DNA of 64,000 bases from Bog-532 sp963833835 (GTDB lineage: Bacteria; Actinomycetota; Actinomycetes; Streptosporangiales; Streptosporangiaceae), in contig CAWHZI010000012.1 in assembly GCA_963833835.1 (NCBI GenBank), forward strand, positions 1-64,000, read 5' to 3'. The notes under the pieces were generated by a model that made no database searches, was not told the DNA's origin, and was given only the letters and a program-made list of their open reading frames with translations. The first letter of the stretch is position 1. Every line of letters begins with the position of its first letter. Both the position numbers and the translations under genes were made by a program. This document shows, one piece after another, positions 1 to 8,403 of the stretch.

Positions 1-31
1 GCGCCCACTGTTTCCAGGAGGACTTTTCCCC

Positions 32-1765
32 GTGGGGGATCGTTACTACAGCACGAGCACGGCCTTTCTCGAAGCGCTGGCGGAAGCCGGCATCCGCTAC
101 ATGTTCGCCAACCTGGGCAGCGACCACCCGGGCCTGATCGAGGCCCTGGCCCAGGCCCGCGTCGAGGGCCGCCGGGACGATCTGCCCGAGCTGATCATCT
201 GCCCGCACGAGATGGTGGCTCTCAGCGCGGCGCACGCCTACGCGGCGGTGTCCGGGGAACCCCAGGCCGTACTGGTGCACGTGGACGCGGGCACGCAGAA
301 CCTGGGTGGCGCCGTCCACAACGTCGCCCGCGGACGCATCCCCGTGCTGATCTTCGCCGGCGCTGCCCCGTACACCATGGATGGTGAGCTGCCGGGCGGC
401 CGTAACGAGTTCATCCACTGGCTCCAGGATGTCCGCGACCAGCGGGGCATTCTGCGCAACTACACCAAGTACGACAACGAGATCCGCACCGGCCGTAACG
501 TCAAGCAGCTGGTGCTGCGTGCCCTGCAGATCGCGCGCAGCGCCCCCGCCGGTCCCGTGTATCTGGTCGGCCCGCGCGAGGTGATGGAGGAGCAGGTCGA
601 GCCGTACACCCTCGAGCCCGGGCTGTACACGCCGGTCGCGCCCGTGGCTCTCGCCCCCGAGGTGACCGCCGAGATCGCCACCGCCCTGGCCCGGGCCCGC
701 AAGCCCCTCGTGATCACCTCTTACCTCGGCCGGAACCCGGCCGCCGTAAGCGAGCTGGTCCAGCTGGCCGACGCGCTCGCCGTGCCGGTCATCGAGGCGT
801 CCCCGCAATACGTCAACTTTCCCGACACCCATCCGATGCACCACGGCTATCACTGGCACACCTCGGCCCAGAACCCGCTGCTGGCCGAGGCCGACGTCAT
901 CCTGGTCGCGGACTCCGACGTGCCCTGGATCCCGGCCGTGAACCGTCCCGCCGATGGCGCGGTGATCTACTGCATCGACTCGGACCCGCTGAAGGACCAG
1001 TTGCCGCTGTGGCACGTCCCGGCGCGCCGGTTCGTGGCGGCTGACTCCCGCGTCGCCGTGGCCCAGATCAGCGCCTTCATCCGGGACCACGGCCTGGCCG
1101 ACGAGGAAATGGTGGCTGCCCGGCGCGCGGAGAACGCGGCCGTCCATGACGCTCAGCGGGCCGAGTGGGTCACGCAGGAGCAGCCGCAGGACGGCGTCAT
1201 CACCCCCGAATACCTCACCGCGTGCGTCCGCGAGGCCCTGGCCGGCGAGGACGCTCTGCTGCTGGTCGAGACGGTCACGAACCAGCGGGCGGTCACCGAG
1301 CACATGCGGGCGGCCCGCCCCGGCTCGATGATCGGCAGCGGCGCCAGCTCGCTGGGCTGGGCGGGCGGCGGGGCCATCGGCGCGAAGCTCGCCGAGCCGG
1401 ACCGGACCGTCGTCTGCCTCGTGGGCGACGGCTCCTACCTCTTCGGGGTGCCCAGCGTGGCGCAGTGGGCGGCCCGGCGTTACCAGACCCCCGCGCTGAC
1501 CGTGATCTACAACAACCGCGGCTGGCGTGCCCCGAAGAACTCCACGCTCGCCGTCCACCCCGACGGCGCGGCGGCGGCCGCCGACGACTTCAACGTCAGC
1601 TTCGAACCCGCCGCCGACCTGCCGGGCATCGCCCAGGCCGCCGGCGGTGCGTACGGCGTCAGCGTCTCCGATCCCGCGGAGCTGCCCCAGGCCCTGAAAG
1701 ACGCCCTGGCCGCCGTACGGGGCGGCCGTTCCGCCGTCGTGTCGGCGCACCTGCCCGGAGTCTGA
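32..1765 (+). CDS. thiamine diphosphate-dependent enzyme (acetolactate synthase / benzoylformate decarboxylase-like)
   Basis: A 577-residue protein of the usual size for three-domain ThDP enzymes. The N-terminal domain carries the cofactor-activating glutamate in CPHEM (E60). The C-terminal domain has the ThDP/Mg motif beginning GDG (465-467) and ending at the Asn pair near residue 494. The middle domain (about 190-350) is Rossmann-like. Start is GTG with the ribosome site AGGAGG at 16-21. Family members decarboxylate or ligate 2-keto acids; the substrate cannot be read from sequence, and biosynthetic acetolactate synthase is unlikely because no small regulatory subunit gene is adjacent. It is convergent with the LysR gene and sits at the edge of a catabolic region, so a lyase or decarboxylase for a degradation intermediate is my inference. 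Confidence 0.85.
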   Translation: MGDRYYSTSTAFLEALAEAGIRYMFANLGSDHPGLIEALAQARVEGRRDDLPELIICPHEMVALSAAHAYAAVSGEPQAVLVHVDAGTQNLGGAVHNVARGRIPVLIFAGAAPYTMDGELPGGRNEFIHWLQDVRDQRGILRNYTKYDNEIRTGRNVKQLVLRALQIARSAPAGPVYLVGPREVMEEQVEPYTLEPGLYTPVAPVALAPEVTAEIATALARARKPLVITSYLGRNPAAVSELVQLADALAVPVIEASPQYVNFPDTHPMHHGYHWHTSAQNPLLAEADVILVADSDVPWIPAVNRPADGAVIYCIDSDPLKDQLPLWHVPARRFVAADSRVAVAQISAFIRDHGLADEEMVAARRAENAAVHDAQRAEWVTQEQPQDGVITPEYLTACVREALAGEDALLLVETVTNQRAVTEHMRAARPGSMIGSGASSLGWAGGGAIGAKLAEPDRTVVCLVGDGSYLFGVPSVAQWAARRYQTPALTVIYNNRGWRAPKNSTLAVHPDGAAAAADDFNVSFEPAADLPGIAQAAGGAYGVSVSDPAELPQALKDALAAVRGGRSAVVSAHLPGV

Positions 1766-1811
1766 GACCGGCGCGGACATCAGTGCGGCATTAGCGTTTG
1801 TCCGGTATGTG

Positions 1812-2723
1812 CTACATGAGGCCGGATGGCCATCGTGAGTGGATAAGCCTGAGGAACGCCTGGACGGGTCGGCTTGACGGTTCAGGGTCGCGGTAGACCA
1901 GGGCGACCGGCTGCACGGCCCGTGGGTCGGTCAGCCGCAGGACACTCGCTTCCTGGCCCGCGGACGTCGCGGCCAGCGCCGCGCGCAGCGGGACGATGGC
2001 GACGCCGAGCCCTCGCAAGGCCAGGGCGGCCAGGTCGGCCGGATTCCGGAGTTCGCACGCGACGCGGCGTCGTGCCTTGGCTCGCGTGCACGCGGCGTCG
2101 ACCTGGGCGCGCACTCCGGAGTCCGGATGGCTTTCCAGGAAGCGGGCCGAGTCAGCGAGGGCACGCACGTCGGCGATCTGGGTTCCGTGCAGCGGATGTT
2201 CCGGGCCAACAACAGCAACGAGCGGCTCCAGCGCCAGCACCTGATGGACAAGCCCGGCGGGGATCTGGTCGCCGAATAGCCCGACGAATGCGACGTCGGT
2301 GGTTCCGGCCAGGATCGCGGCCACCGTGCTGAGGCTGCCTTCGTCAGACACTATGACATCGATGGCGGGGTAGGCCCTTTGGTAGTCGTCCAGCAGCCCG
2401 AGCAGGTCGACAGGATCCGGGCCGAACGGGATCGTGCCGATGTGCAGCCGTCCGGGAAGCATGCCGCGCAACTCAGCCAATTCCGCGAGGGCCTGCTCGG
2501 TGTCGCGCAGTAGCCGGCGGGCATGGGGCAGGAATACCTGGCCAGACGACGTGAGCTGCACGCTCCGGCTCGTGCGCCGGAAAAGCCTAGCGCCGATCTC
2601 GCGCTCGAGCTGGGCGACCTGGTGGCTGAGACCGGACTGTGCGATATGGCAGCGGGCCGCCGCCCGGGTGAAGTTCAGCTCCTCCGCCACAGCCACCACG
2701 TACTCCATCTGGCGCATATCCAT
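1812..2723 (-). CDS. LysR-family transcriptional regulator
   Basis: About 303 residues with an N-terminal winged helix-turn-helix (roughly residues 3-62, with the family pattern FTRAAARCHIAQSGLS) followed by a periplasmic-binding-like effector domain. An upstream ATG at 2777 exists, but the ATG at 2723 has GGAGA six bases in front of it, so I start here. It is divergent from the dehydratase-like/carotenoid oxygenase operon, the usual arrangement for a LysR protein that controls its neighbour. The roughly 130 bp between the two starts contain TTGTGCAA (2758-2765) and an AT-rich stretch that could hold its T-N11-A sites. The effector is unknown; an intermediate of the adjacent pathway is likely. 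Confidence 0.85.
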   Translation of the reverse strand: MDMRQMEYVVAVAEELNFTRAAARCHIAQSGLSHQVAQLEREIGARLFRRTSRSVQLTSSGQVFLPHARRLLRDTEQALAELAELRGMLPGRLHIGTIPFGPDPVDLLGLLDDYQRAYPAIDVIVSDEGSLSTVAAILAGTTDVAFVGLFGDQIPAGLVHQVLALEPLVAVVGPEHPLHGTQIADVRALADSARFLESHPDSGVRAQVDAACTRAKARRRVACELRNPADLAALALRGLGVAIVPLRAALAATSAGQEASVLRLTDPRAVQPVALVYRDPEPSSRPVQAFLRLIHSRWPSGLM

Positions 2724-2855
2724 CTGGTTCTCCGATTGCTGAATGCGCATACCTGTGTTGTGCAATCTACCGTTCATGCCGGACTATTTCAGTTATAAGA
2801 CTGCCGAATGGCAGGTTCGGCACGATTATCGAAAGATCACAGTGGAAGAACAGAA

Positions 2856-3773
2856 TTGAAGATCCAGATAAATCCTCGCTTGGATGCCTTCCTTCTCGAC
2901 CATGTCGTAGCCGGAGCACCGCTCCTCCCGACGGTGATGCAGCTCGATCTGGCGGCCCGCGCCCTGCCCGCCTGCTGCGCGCAGCGGGAGGCACCAGCCA
3001 TGCCAGAGGGCATCTTGCTGTGGGACGTCGTGGTTGGCAGTGCGGTGCGCTTCGACCGCCCCGGTCCGCGTGAGCTGCACCTGGTATCCCGTCGGCGCGC
3101 CCCGGTCCGGGCGGGACCTGAGGCGTTTAGCTGCGAGTTGCTCAGCCCGGGTGAGCCGGGGGCGCACCTGACGGTGGTGGCCGAGCGCACCACCACGCCC
3201 GTGCCGCTCGCGCGGAGCCCGGGCGCCTGGGCCGGCCGGCTGCCCTGCGGCCCGGACCTGGTGTACCCGCCGTTCTTCCACGGGGCCACGTTCGCAGTGG
3301 TAGGGCGATTCGGCCGGTCGGCCGCAGGCCTCACCGCGCGTCTGGCCCCCAGCCTTCCCCCGCTGCGCTGGGCAGCCGCGGATACTGTGCTGCGGCCACG
3401 GCTCCTGGAACTGCTGCTCCAGTGCTGTGGGCTGTGGGAGCTGGCCGATTCCGGCCGGACGATGGTGCCGGCCGCCATCGAGTGGGTGCACTGGCACCCT
3501 GGCTCGTTCGCCGTCGATCCCGGGGCGCCCGCCATGGCCCGCATCTGGCCAAGGCCCGGGGGAAGCGACCGCAGCCGGGTCTTCGATGGCCAGGTCCTGG
3601 GTCCGAGTGGATCCGTCCTGGTGACCGTCGCTGGGTACCGGACTACCGACCTCGGCCTGCCCCCGAATCTCGCGCACGCCGCCCGGCTCCGCCGGAGCCT
3701 GGATGCCATGCCCGCGGCCGAGCCGGCCGCAACCCTGACGACGGACGCCGTCGCCGGAGAAGGAGCATCATGA
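2856..3773 (+). CDS. stand-alone polyketide-synthase-type dehydratase (double hotdog) protein
   Basis: About 305 residues resembling one PKS dehydratase domain. The first hotdog shows HxxxGxxxxP exactly (H16, G20, P25) in DHVVAGAPLLP. A HGxxF-like loop follows (H142-G143). The second hotdog has the context of the DxxxQ motif but with Glu for Asp (E185, Q189, in LLELLLQ). Start: a TTG at 2856 has GGAAGA six bases upstream, whereas the ATG at 2808 has no ribosome site. The stop overlaps the next start as ATGA, so it is translationally coupled to the carotenoid-oxygenase gene. No ketosynthase or carrier protein is nearby, so it probably acts on a free or CoA-bound metabolite rather than in an assembly line. 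Family assignment is from motif reading; the reaction is unknown. Confidence 0.6.
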   Translation: MKIQINPRLDAFLLDHVVAGAPLLPTVMQLDLAARALPACCAQREAPAMPEGILLWDVVVGSAVRFDRPGPRELHLVSRRRAPVRAGPEAFSCELLSPGEPGAHLTVVAERTTTPVPLARSPGAWAGRLPCGPDLVYPPFFHGATFAVVGRFGRSAAGLTARLAPSLPPLRWAAADTVLRPRLLELLLQCCGLWELADSGRTMVPAAIEWVHWHPGSFAVDPGAPAMARIWPRPGGSDRSRVFDGQVLGPSGSVLVTVAGYRTTDLGLPPNLAHAARLRRSLDAMPAAEPAATLTTDAVAGEGAS

Positions 3774-5293
3774 TGACCGCACCTACCTCGCACGCCGACC
3801 TGCGCGCTCAGCTTGACGCGCCCGATCGGGGCTACCCCGACACCACCGCGTTCCGCGGGTTTTTCGCGCCCGCCCGGATCGAGGCCGACGTCTACGACCT
3901 CGAGGTGGAAGGAGAGATCCCGCGCGAACTCGACGGCGCGTTCTACCGCGCCGCCTCCGACACGCAGTTCCCGCCGCGGTTCGCCGACGACATCTACATC
4001 AACGGCGACGGCATGATCACGATGATCCGTTTCGGTCAGGGTCACGCCGACCTGCGCACCCGGTATGTGCGCACCCAGCGGTTCCAGCTGGAGCGTGCCG
4101 CCCGGCGGGCGCTGTTCGGCGCCTACCGCAACCCCTTTACCGACGATTCATCGGTGCAGGGTATCGACGACGGCACCGCGAACACCTCGGTGGTGTGGCA
4201 CGCCGGCCGACTCCTCGCCCTGAAAGAAGCAGCCCTGCCGTACGAGCTCGACCCCCTCACGCTGGAGACTCGTGGCGTCTTTAACTTTGACGGGCAGCTA
4301 CCCGGGCGTACGTTCACCGCCCATCCCAAGATCGATCCGCTCACCGGCGAGATGATCGCCTTTTCGTACAACTCCAGCGGCCGGCCCGACCGTGACATCA
4401 ATTTGTTCGTGATCTCACCGGCCGGGCGGGTCATCAGGACCGAGACGTTCCAGGCGCCATACTCCTCGATGGTGCACGATTGGCTGGTCACCCGCGAGCA
4501 CATGGTGATCACGTTCTCGCCGATGATCTCCGACTGGGAACGGATGAAAGACGAGCCGCAGTACTTTGTCTGGGACCCGCCGCAGGGCACCCATGTCGCG
4601 GTTATCCCGCGCGCCGAGGGCGTGGCCGGGATCCGCTGGTTCAGCAGCGAACTGGTGATGGAGACGCACAGCCTGAACGCGTGGTCGGTGGGCGACACCG
4701 TGATCGCCGATCACTTCGTAGCCCGCAGCGGCTGGTTCTCGCAGTTCCCGAAGACCACCCAGGGCCTACTGCCTGAAGCGCCGCCCTTTGCCCAGCGCTG
4801 GACCCTGGAGGTAACCGAGGGGGCCAGGCACTGGGCTGACAGCGATGCCACCTACACCAGCGAGCTGCTGTTCGACCACCCGGGCGACATGCCCCGGGTC
4901 GATCCGCGCGCGGCGATGCAGCGCAATCGCCACTCCTGGATCGGCTGCATGAACCCGGCGGCCGGCCCGATGCCCGAGTTCGGACCGATGGGCCCGCCAT
5001 TCAACAGCCTGTTCCACCGCGACGACGACACCGGGGCGGCCACGGGCTACTACGTCGGCGAGGACTCGGCCCCCGAGGAACCGGTATTCGTGCCGAAGGG
5101 CCCGGACGCGGCCGAGGGGGAGGGCTACCTGCTGGCCCTGGTCGGGCGCCGGGCGCTGAACCGCAACGACATGATCATCCTTGACGCGCTCGACATCGCC
5201 GCGGGACCGATCGCCACCATAAAGATCCCGTTCCGGCTGAGATATGGATTCCACGGCACCTGGGTGCCGGGAGAGGACCTCGATCGTGCCTAA
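3770..5293 (+). CDS. carotenoid oxygenase-family dioxygenase (RPE65 / lignostilbene dioxygenase family)
   Basis: A 507-residue protein with the four iron-binding histidines spaced as in the seven-bladed carotenoid cleavage oxygenases: H185 (TAHPK), H236 (MVHDW), H300 (METHS) and H495 (GFHGTW). Bacterial members cleave a C=C bond of carotenoids, apocarotenoids or stilbenes using Fe(II) and O2. Start ATG 3770 has GGAG eight bases upstream and overlaps the preceding stop by ATGA. A VOC gene begins inside its 3' end. Placement among CoA-pathway enzymes and away from carotenoid-biosynthesis genes favours a catabolic stilbene- or isoprenoid-type substrate, which is inference. Confidence 0.9.
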   Translation: MMTAPTSHADLRAQLDAPDRGYPDTTAFRGFFAPARIEADVYDLEVEGEIPRELDGAFYRAASDTQFPPRFADDIYINGDGMITMIRFGQGHADLRTRYVRTQRFQLERAARRALFGAYRNPFTDDSSVQGIDDGTANTSVVWHAGRLLALKEAALPYELDPLTLETRGVFNFDGQLPGRTFTAHPKIDPLTGEMIAFSYNSSGRPDRDINLFVISPAGRVIRTETFQAPYSSMVHDWLVTREHMVITFSPMISDWERMKDEPQYFVWDPPQGTHVAVIPRAEGVAGIRWFSSELVMETHSLNAWSVGDTVIADHFVARSGWFSQFPKTTQGLLPEAPPFAQRWTLEVTEGARHWADSDATYTSELLFDHPGDMPRVDPRAAMQRNRHSWIGCMNPAAGPMPEFGPMGPPFNSLFHRDDDTGAATGYYVGEDSAPEEPVFVPKGPDAAEGEGYLLALVGRRALNRNDMIILDALDIAAGPIATIKIPFRLRYGFHGTWVPGEDLDRA

Positions 5294-5744
5294 TGCCACG
5301 CCGGACGCATCGACCGCCCGCGCTGTCTTCGACCACGCGGGTGTCTCCGTTGCTGATCTTGAGCGTTCGGAGCGTTTCTACAGCCAAGTGCTCGGGTTTG
5401 CCACGGTAGAGGACAGATTTGCCTTTGCTGAGCACGACCTGAAAGGCGTCGTGCTCAGCAACGCCCAAGGTGCCCGCGTCGAGTTGTTCGAGCGGAAAGG
5501 ATCGGTGCCGAGCGGACCGCATCACCAAATCGAATCGACGCTCCGGCAGGGCTGGTTCCAGTTCGCTCTCGCCGTCCCGGACATCGCGCAGACGTTCGCG
5601 GCGGTGATAGCCGCCGGCGCTGAGCCGTCGATGGAGCCGGCGACGGCGCCGGATGGGGTCTCGCTCGTGGCCTTCGTCCGCGATCCAGACGGCAATCTCG
5701 TCGAATTTCTGCAACGGCCCGCCCGTCGCGATCCCGCCGAGTAG
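5286..5744 (+). CDS. VOC-superfamily (glyoxalase/dioxygenase-fold) protein
   Basis: About 152 residues forming two beta-alpha-beta-beta-beta modules. The first begins FDHAGVSVADLERSERFY and the second ends DPDGNLVEFLQ, the typical metal-binding Glu region of vicinal oxygen chelate proteins. I chose GTG 5286, which overlaps the end of the oxygenase gene and has GGAGAGGA eight bases upstream; an in-frame ATG at 5244 lacks this. VOC proteins include glyoxalases, extradiol dioxygenases and methylmalonyl-CoA epimerase. The sequence alone does not say which this is. It is third in a tightly packed operon. Confidence 0.8.
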   Translation: MPNATPDASTARAVFDHAGVSVADLERSERFYSQVLGFATVEDRFAFAEHDLKGVVLSNAQGARVELFERKGSVPSGPHHQIESTLRQGWFQFALAVPDIAQTFAAVIAAGAEPSMEPATAPDGVSLVAFVRDPDGNLVEFLQRPARRDPAE

Positions 5745-5750
5745 GTCAGC

Positions 5751-6665
5751 ATGTGGGACGCGGAACTGCATGGCGGTGTGGCCCTCCTTACTTATACCCG
5801 CCCGCCTGACAATGTGATTGGTTTCGCTGGCCTCGCCGAATTGGACGAAGCGCTCCTTCGGTGGGCTAGCGACGACCGCGCCCGGGTAATCGTTCTCACT
5901 GGTGGCCTGCCCGGATATTTCATCGCGCACGCGGACCTGTCCGATGTCGAAGCGCTCGCGTGCGGGGGCGACACCGGGCCGTATGGGCCGGACGCGTGGG
6001 AGCGTGCTCTCAGCCGGATCTCGGCTGTTCCGCAACCAGTAATCGCGGCCGTGAACGGGCAGGCCTGGGGCGGCGGTTTCGAGGTCGCCCTCAGCTGCCT
6101 GATGCGGGTGGCGTCACCAGCGGCCACCTTCCGTTTCGTCGAAGTGGCCGACGGCGCCATCCCCGGCGCCGGCGGCACCCAGCGGCTACCCCGGCTGATC
6201 GGTCTGCCCAGAGCGGCCCGCCTGATCTTCGGCGGCGAGGTGATCGAAGCCGGCGAGGCATATTACCTGGGGGTGGTGGAGGCGGTGCTGCCCGAGGCGC
6301 GGTTCCTCGACGCCGTACTCAGCTGGACCGCGCCGCTCGCCGCGCAGCCGCGCCATTCACTGGCGGCCGCCAAACGCGCGCTCGTCCAGGGCGCCGGGCT
6401 GCCCCTCGATCAGGGCCTCGCGCTCGAGCAGGATATCTTCCGCCGCCTGCTCCGATCCCCGCAGACCAGAGCGCTGCAGGCGAAGCTCGGGCGCTTACGC
6501 TATCTGGTGGGTCACGCTAGCGTGCGCGCAGGAACTCGATCGAGCGCCGTACGATCGCGGCCACGTCGCTCGCGCCGTTCAGAGGTGCGGTGGCCGGTGC
6601 AGGAGCTCGATGAGGTTGCCCTCCGGGTCCGCGACAAACGCCATCCGCACCCCCGGTTCCGGTGA
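5751..6665 (+). CDS. enoyl-CoA hydratase/isomerase-family protein with an unusual C-terminal tail
   Basis: A crotonase-fold protein. The oxyanion-hole region includes FIAHADLSDV near residue 60 and the GGGFEVALSCLMRVAS segment near residue 105, followed by GAIPGAGGTQRLPRL, a catalytic-Glu region variant. The crotonase core should end near residue 245. The last roughly 55 residues are Arg/Ser-rich, unlike the family, and their final 87 bases overlap the end of the convergent VOC gene. The tail probably reflects a lost stop codon or a frame error near 6490. It follows the upstream VOC gene by six bases and is the last gene of the operon. It likely hydrates or isomerizes a CoA-bound intermediate. 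Confidence 0.8.
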   Translation: MWDAELHGGVALLTYTRPPDNVIGFAGLAELDEALLRWASDDRARVIVLTGGLPGYFIAHADLSDVEALACGGDTGPYGPDAWERALSRISAVPQPVIAAVNGQAWGGGFEVALSCLMRVASPAATFRFVEVADGAIPGAGGTQRLPRLIGLPRAARLIFGGEVIEAGEAYYLGVVEAVLPEARFLDAVLSWTAPLAAQPRHSLAAAKRALVQGAGLPLDQGLALEQDIFRRLLRSPQTRALQAKLGRLRYLVGHASVRAGTRSSAVRSRPRRSRRSEVRWPVQELDEVALRVRDKRHPHPRFR

Positions 6666-7016
6666 CGGGCCCGGTGGCATGACCGGCCGGGCCCCGCGGC
6701 TGACGGCGCGGTCGTACCCGGCGTCGAGGTCGGTCACGTCGAACGCCACGTGCCCGTAACTTTCGCTCAGCGCGGCCTCACCGGGCGTGCCGGGTTTGCG
6801 GGCTGCCTGGGAGCCGGGCCGGTGCAGCAGCTCGAGCCGGTAACGGTACTCCGGGTGAACGAGCATCTCGATGCTCAGGTCCAGCGGCTCGACCCGGAGG
6901 GTGAGCTCCGGCACCAGCCCGAATACGTCGCAGAACCACGAGACGGCCGCCTCGAGGTCGGCGACCGCCAGCCCGACATGGTCCAGCCGGGCCCCCACGG
7001 TGCCCGGGTCAGCCAT
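6579..7016 (-). CDS. VOC-superfamily protein (glyoxalase / methylmalonyl-CoA epimerase-like)
   Basis: A 145-residue two-module VOC protein: RLDHVGLAVADLEAAVSWF at the start (His ligand), GHVAFDVTDL in the second module and DPEGNLIELL at the end (Glu ligand). The start overlaps the stop of the upstream flavin-oxidase gene by eight bases (ATGGCTGA), so the two are coupled. The opening DHVGLAV and repeated His/Glu layout are like methylmalonyl-CoA epimerases and glyoxalase I, but no substrate can be assigned. Past its stop, a different frame reads a plausible protein end (see findings). Confidence 0.85.
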   Translation of the reverse strand: MADPGTVGARLDHVGLAVADLEAAVSWFCDVFGLVPELTLRVEPLDLSIEMLVHPEYRYRLELLHRPGSQAARKPGTPGEAALSESYGHVAFDVTDLDAGYDRAVSRGARPVMPPGPSPEPGVRMAFVADPEGNLIELLHRPPHL

Positions 7017-8403
7017 GGACGTTCAGCCCGGCCGGGTCGGACGTCAGGTATGACGCGAAACGGCCGGACGGGTCGCGCTTGGCGCGGATCGCGGTGAGAC
7101 GGCGGTACGCGTCATCCGACACGAACCGGTCCTGCCGCCGGGTGAAGTCGGTGTCGCCCAGGTAGACGCCGCTGCCGTGGGCGGCCAGCGCGGCCGTCCG
7201 GCGGTGGACCCAGTCGAGGTACCGCGCGTCGTCAGCCGGGTCGCCGTAGATCGCGTAGGTCGCCACATACACCTCCGCCTCCACCGAGAACGCCATGTCG
7301 GGCAGAGTGCGACGTGGCGCCCACCCGTACCAGATGGAGAAGGAGTGCTCGGTGTCCAGCTCGCTCCACAGTGCGTACAGCCGCGGAGCCAGGGCGCGGG
7401 CCGGCTCATCGGTCCAGGTGCAGTCGACGGCGTACCGGTAGCCTTCGGGATTCTGCGCTGTCTGAGCCAGGTTTTCCTCCAGCACGCTCGTCCGGCCCTG
7501 CACGTGCCCGAGCTCCCGGCCGGCGAGGGGGCCATGCTGAAGCGCCGCCAGCAGGGCAACGGCCTGCTCGTCGGAGTCGGCCATCGACGTCGTGTGCAGG
7601 AGCACGACCGTCCCGTCCGGGCGGGGCGTGCCGTCGTGCAGCGGGACGTCCGGCAGGCGGGTCGCCGCGACGACCGGCTCGACGCGCCGGTCGAGCTCCG
7701 GCAGGATGCCCTGCAACCAGGTCAGCAGCTCCACCGAGTCATCAAGCCGGAAGGTCCAGGTATCGTGCCACATCACCCGCGGTGCCTCGTACGTCTGCAG
7801 GTGGAACCGCGTGACGACCCCGGGGAACCCGGGACCGGCTCCGCGCGCCGCCCACAGCAGGTCCGGATTCTCCGTGGCGTCCGCTTGAATGAGCTGGCCG
7901 TCGGCCGTCACGACGTCCAGCCCGACCACGCTCTCGCAGGCCCACCCGCGGGCCCGCCCGTTCCAGCCCTGGCCGCCCTGCAGCAGGAAGCCGCCGAGGC
8001 CGACCGATGCGCAGTGGCCGGCCGGAAACGCCCTCCCTCGCTCGGCGAGAAACGGCGCGAGCTCGAGACCGCCCTGTACGGCCGGCCGGACCGAGACGAC
8101 CCCGGTCGCCGGCTCGTAACCGATGTCGCGCAGCCGTCCCAGGTCGATCAGCAGGGCATCGTCGCGCAGGCTCCACGCTGCCCACGAGTGGCCGCCAGAA
8201 CGTACGCTGACCGTCCACCCGCGCTCGGCCGCCAGCCTGACGCCCGCGATCACGTCGTTGTCGTCCTCGGCGAGCAGGACCGCCGCGGGGAACCGGCTGG
8301 GCCGGCGCGCGTTGAAGATGCGCCCGACGCGGGCCTGCTCGTAGCCCGCGTCGCCGCGCAGGAGCAGGCGGCCGGCCAGCCTGTCGCGGGCCGGGACCGT
8401 CAT
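7009..8403 (-). CDS. FAD-binding oxidoreductase, berberine-bridge-enzyme type, predicted bicovalent flavin
   Basis: A 464-residue PCMH-type flavin oxidase. The FAD domain carries both covalent attachment residues: His72 in RSGGHSW and Cys131 in PAGHCASVG, the pair that gives 8-alpha-histidyl, 6-S-cysteinyl FAD in glucooligosaccharide oxidase and berberine bridge enzyme. GGFLLQGGQGW supplies the usual glycine-rich loop, and a BBE-type C-terminus is present. Bicovalent members usually oxidize bulky sugars or alkaloid-like substrates and reduce O2. It overlaps the SDR gene upstream by ATGA. A role in oxidizing a glycosylated or phenolic substrate is inferred from the neighbouring rhamnosidase. 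Confidence 0.9.
   Translation of the reverse strand: MTVPARDRLAGRLLLRGDAGYEQARVGRIFNARRPSRFPAAVLLAEDDNDVIAGVRLAAERGWTVSVRSGGHSWAAWSLRDDALLIDLGRLRDIGYEPATGVVSVRPAVQGGLELAPFLAERGRAFPAGHCASVGLGGFLLQGGQGWNGRARGWACESVVGLDVVTADGQLIQADATENPDLLWAARGAGPGFPGVVTRFHLQTYEAPRVMWHDTWTFRLDDSVELLTWLQGILPELDRRVEPVVAATRLPDVPLHDGTPRPDGTVVLLHTTSMADSDEQAVALLAALQHGPLAGRELGHVQGRTSVLEENLAQTAQNPEGYRYAVDCTWTDEPARALAPRLYALWSELDTEHSFSIWYGWAPRRTLPDMAFSVEAEVYVATYAIYGDPADDARYLDWVHRRTAALAAHGSGVYLGDTDFTRRQDRFVSDDAYRRLTAIRAKRDPSGRFASYLTSDPAGLNVHG

Noticed and set aside
1165..1794. Long Arg/Gly-rich open frames overlapping the ThDP enzyme and most other genes
   Set aside because: They are out-of-frame readings of GC-rich coding DNA with no family features; the alternative frames contain intact motifs.
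2837..4045. 402-codon minus-strand frame opposite the dehydratase and oxygenase genes
   Set aside because: It has shadow-type composition, and the opposite strand carries the HxxxGxxxxP motif and the oxygenase start.
2856..6665. A polyketide biosynthesis cluster
   Set aside because: Only one dehydratase-like domain is present; there is no ketosynthase, acyltransferase or carrier protein in the window.
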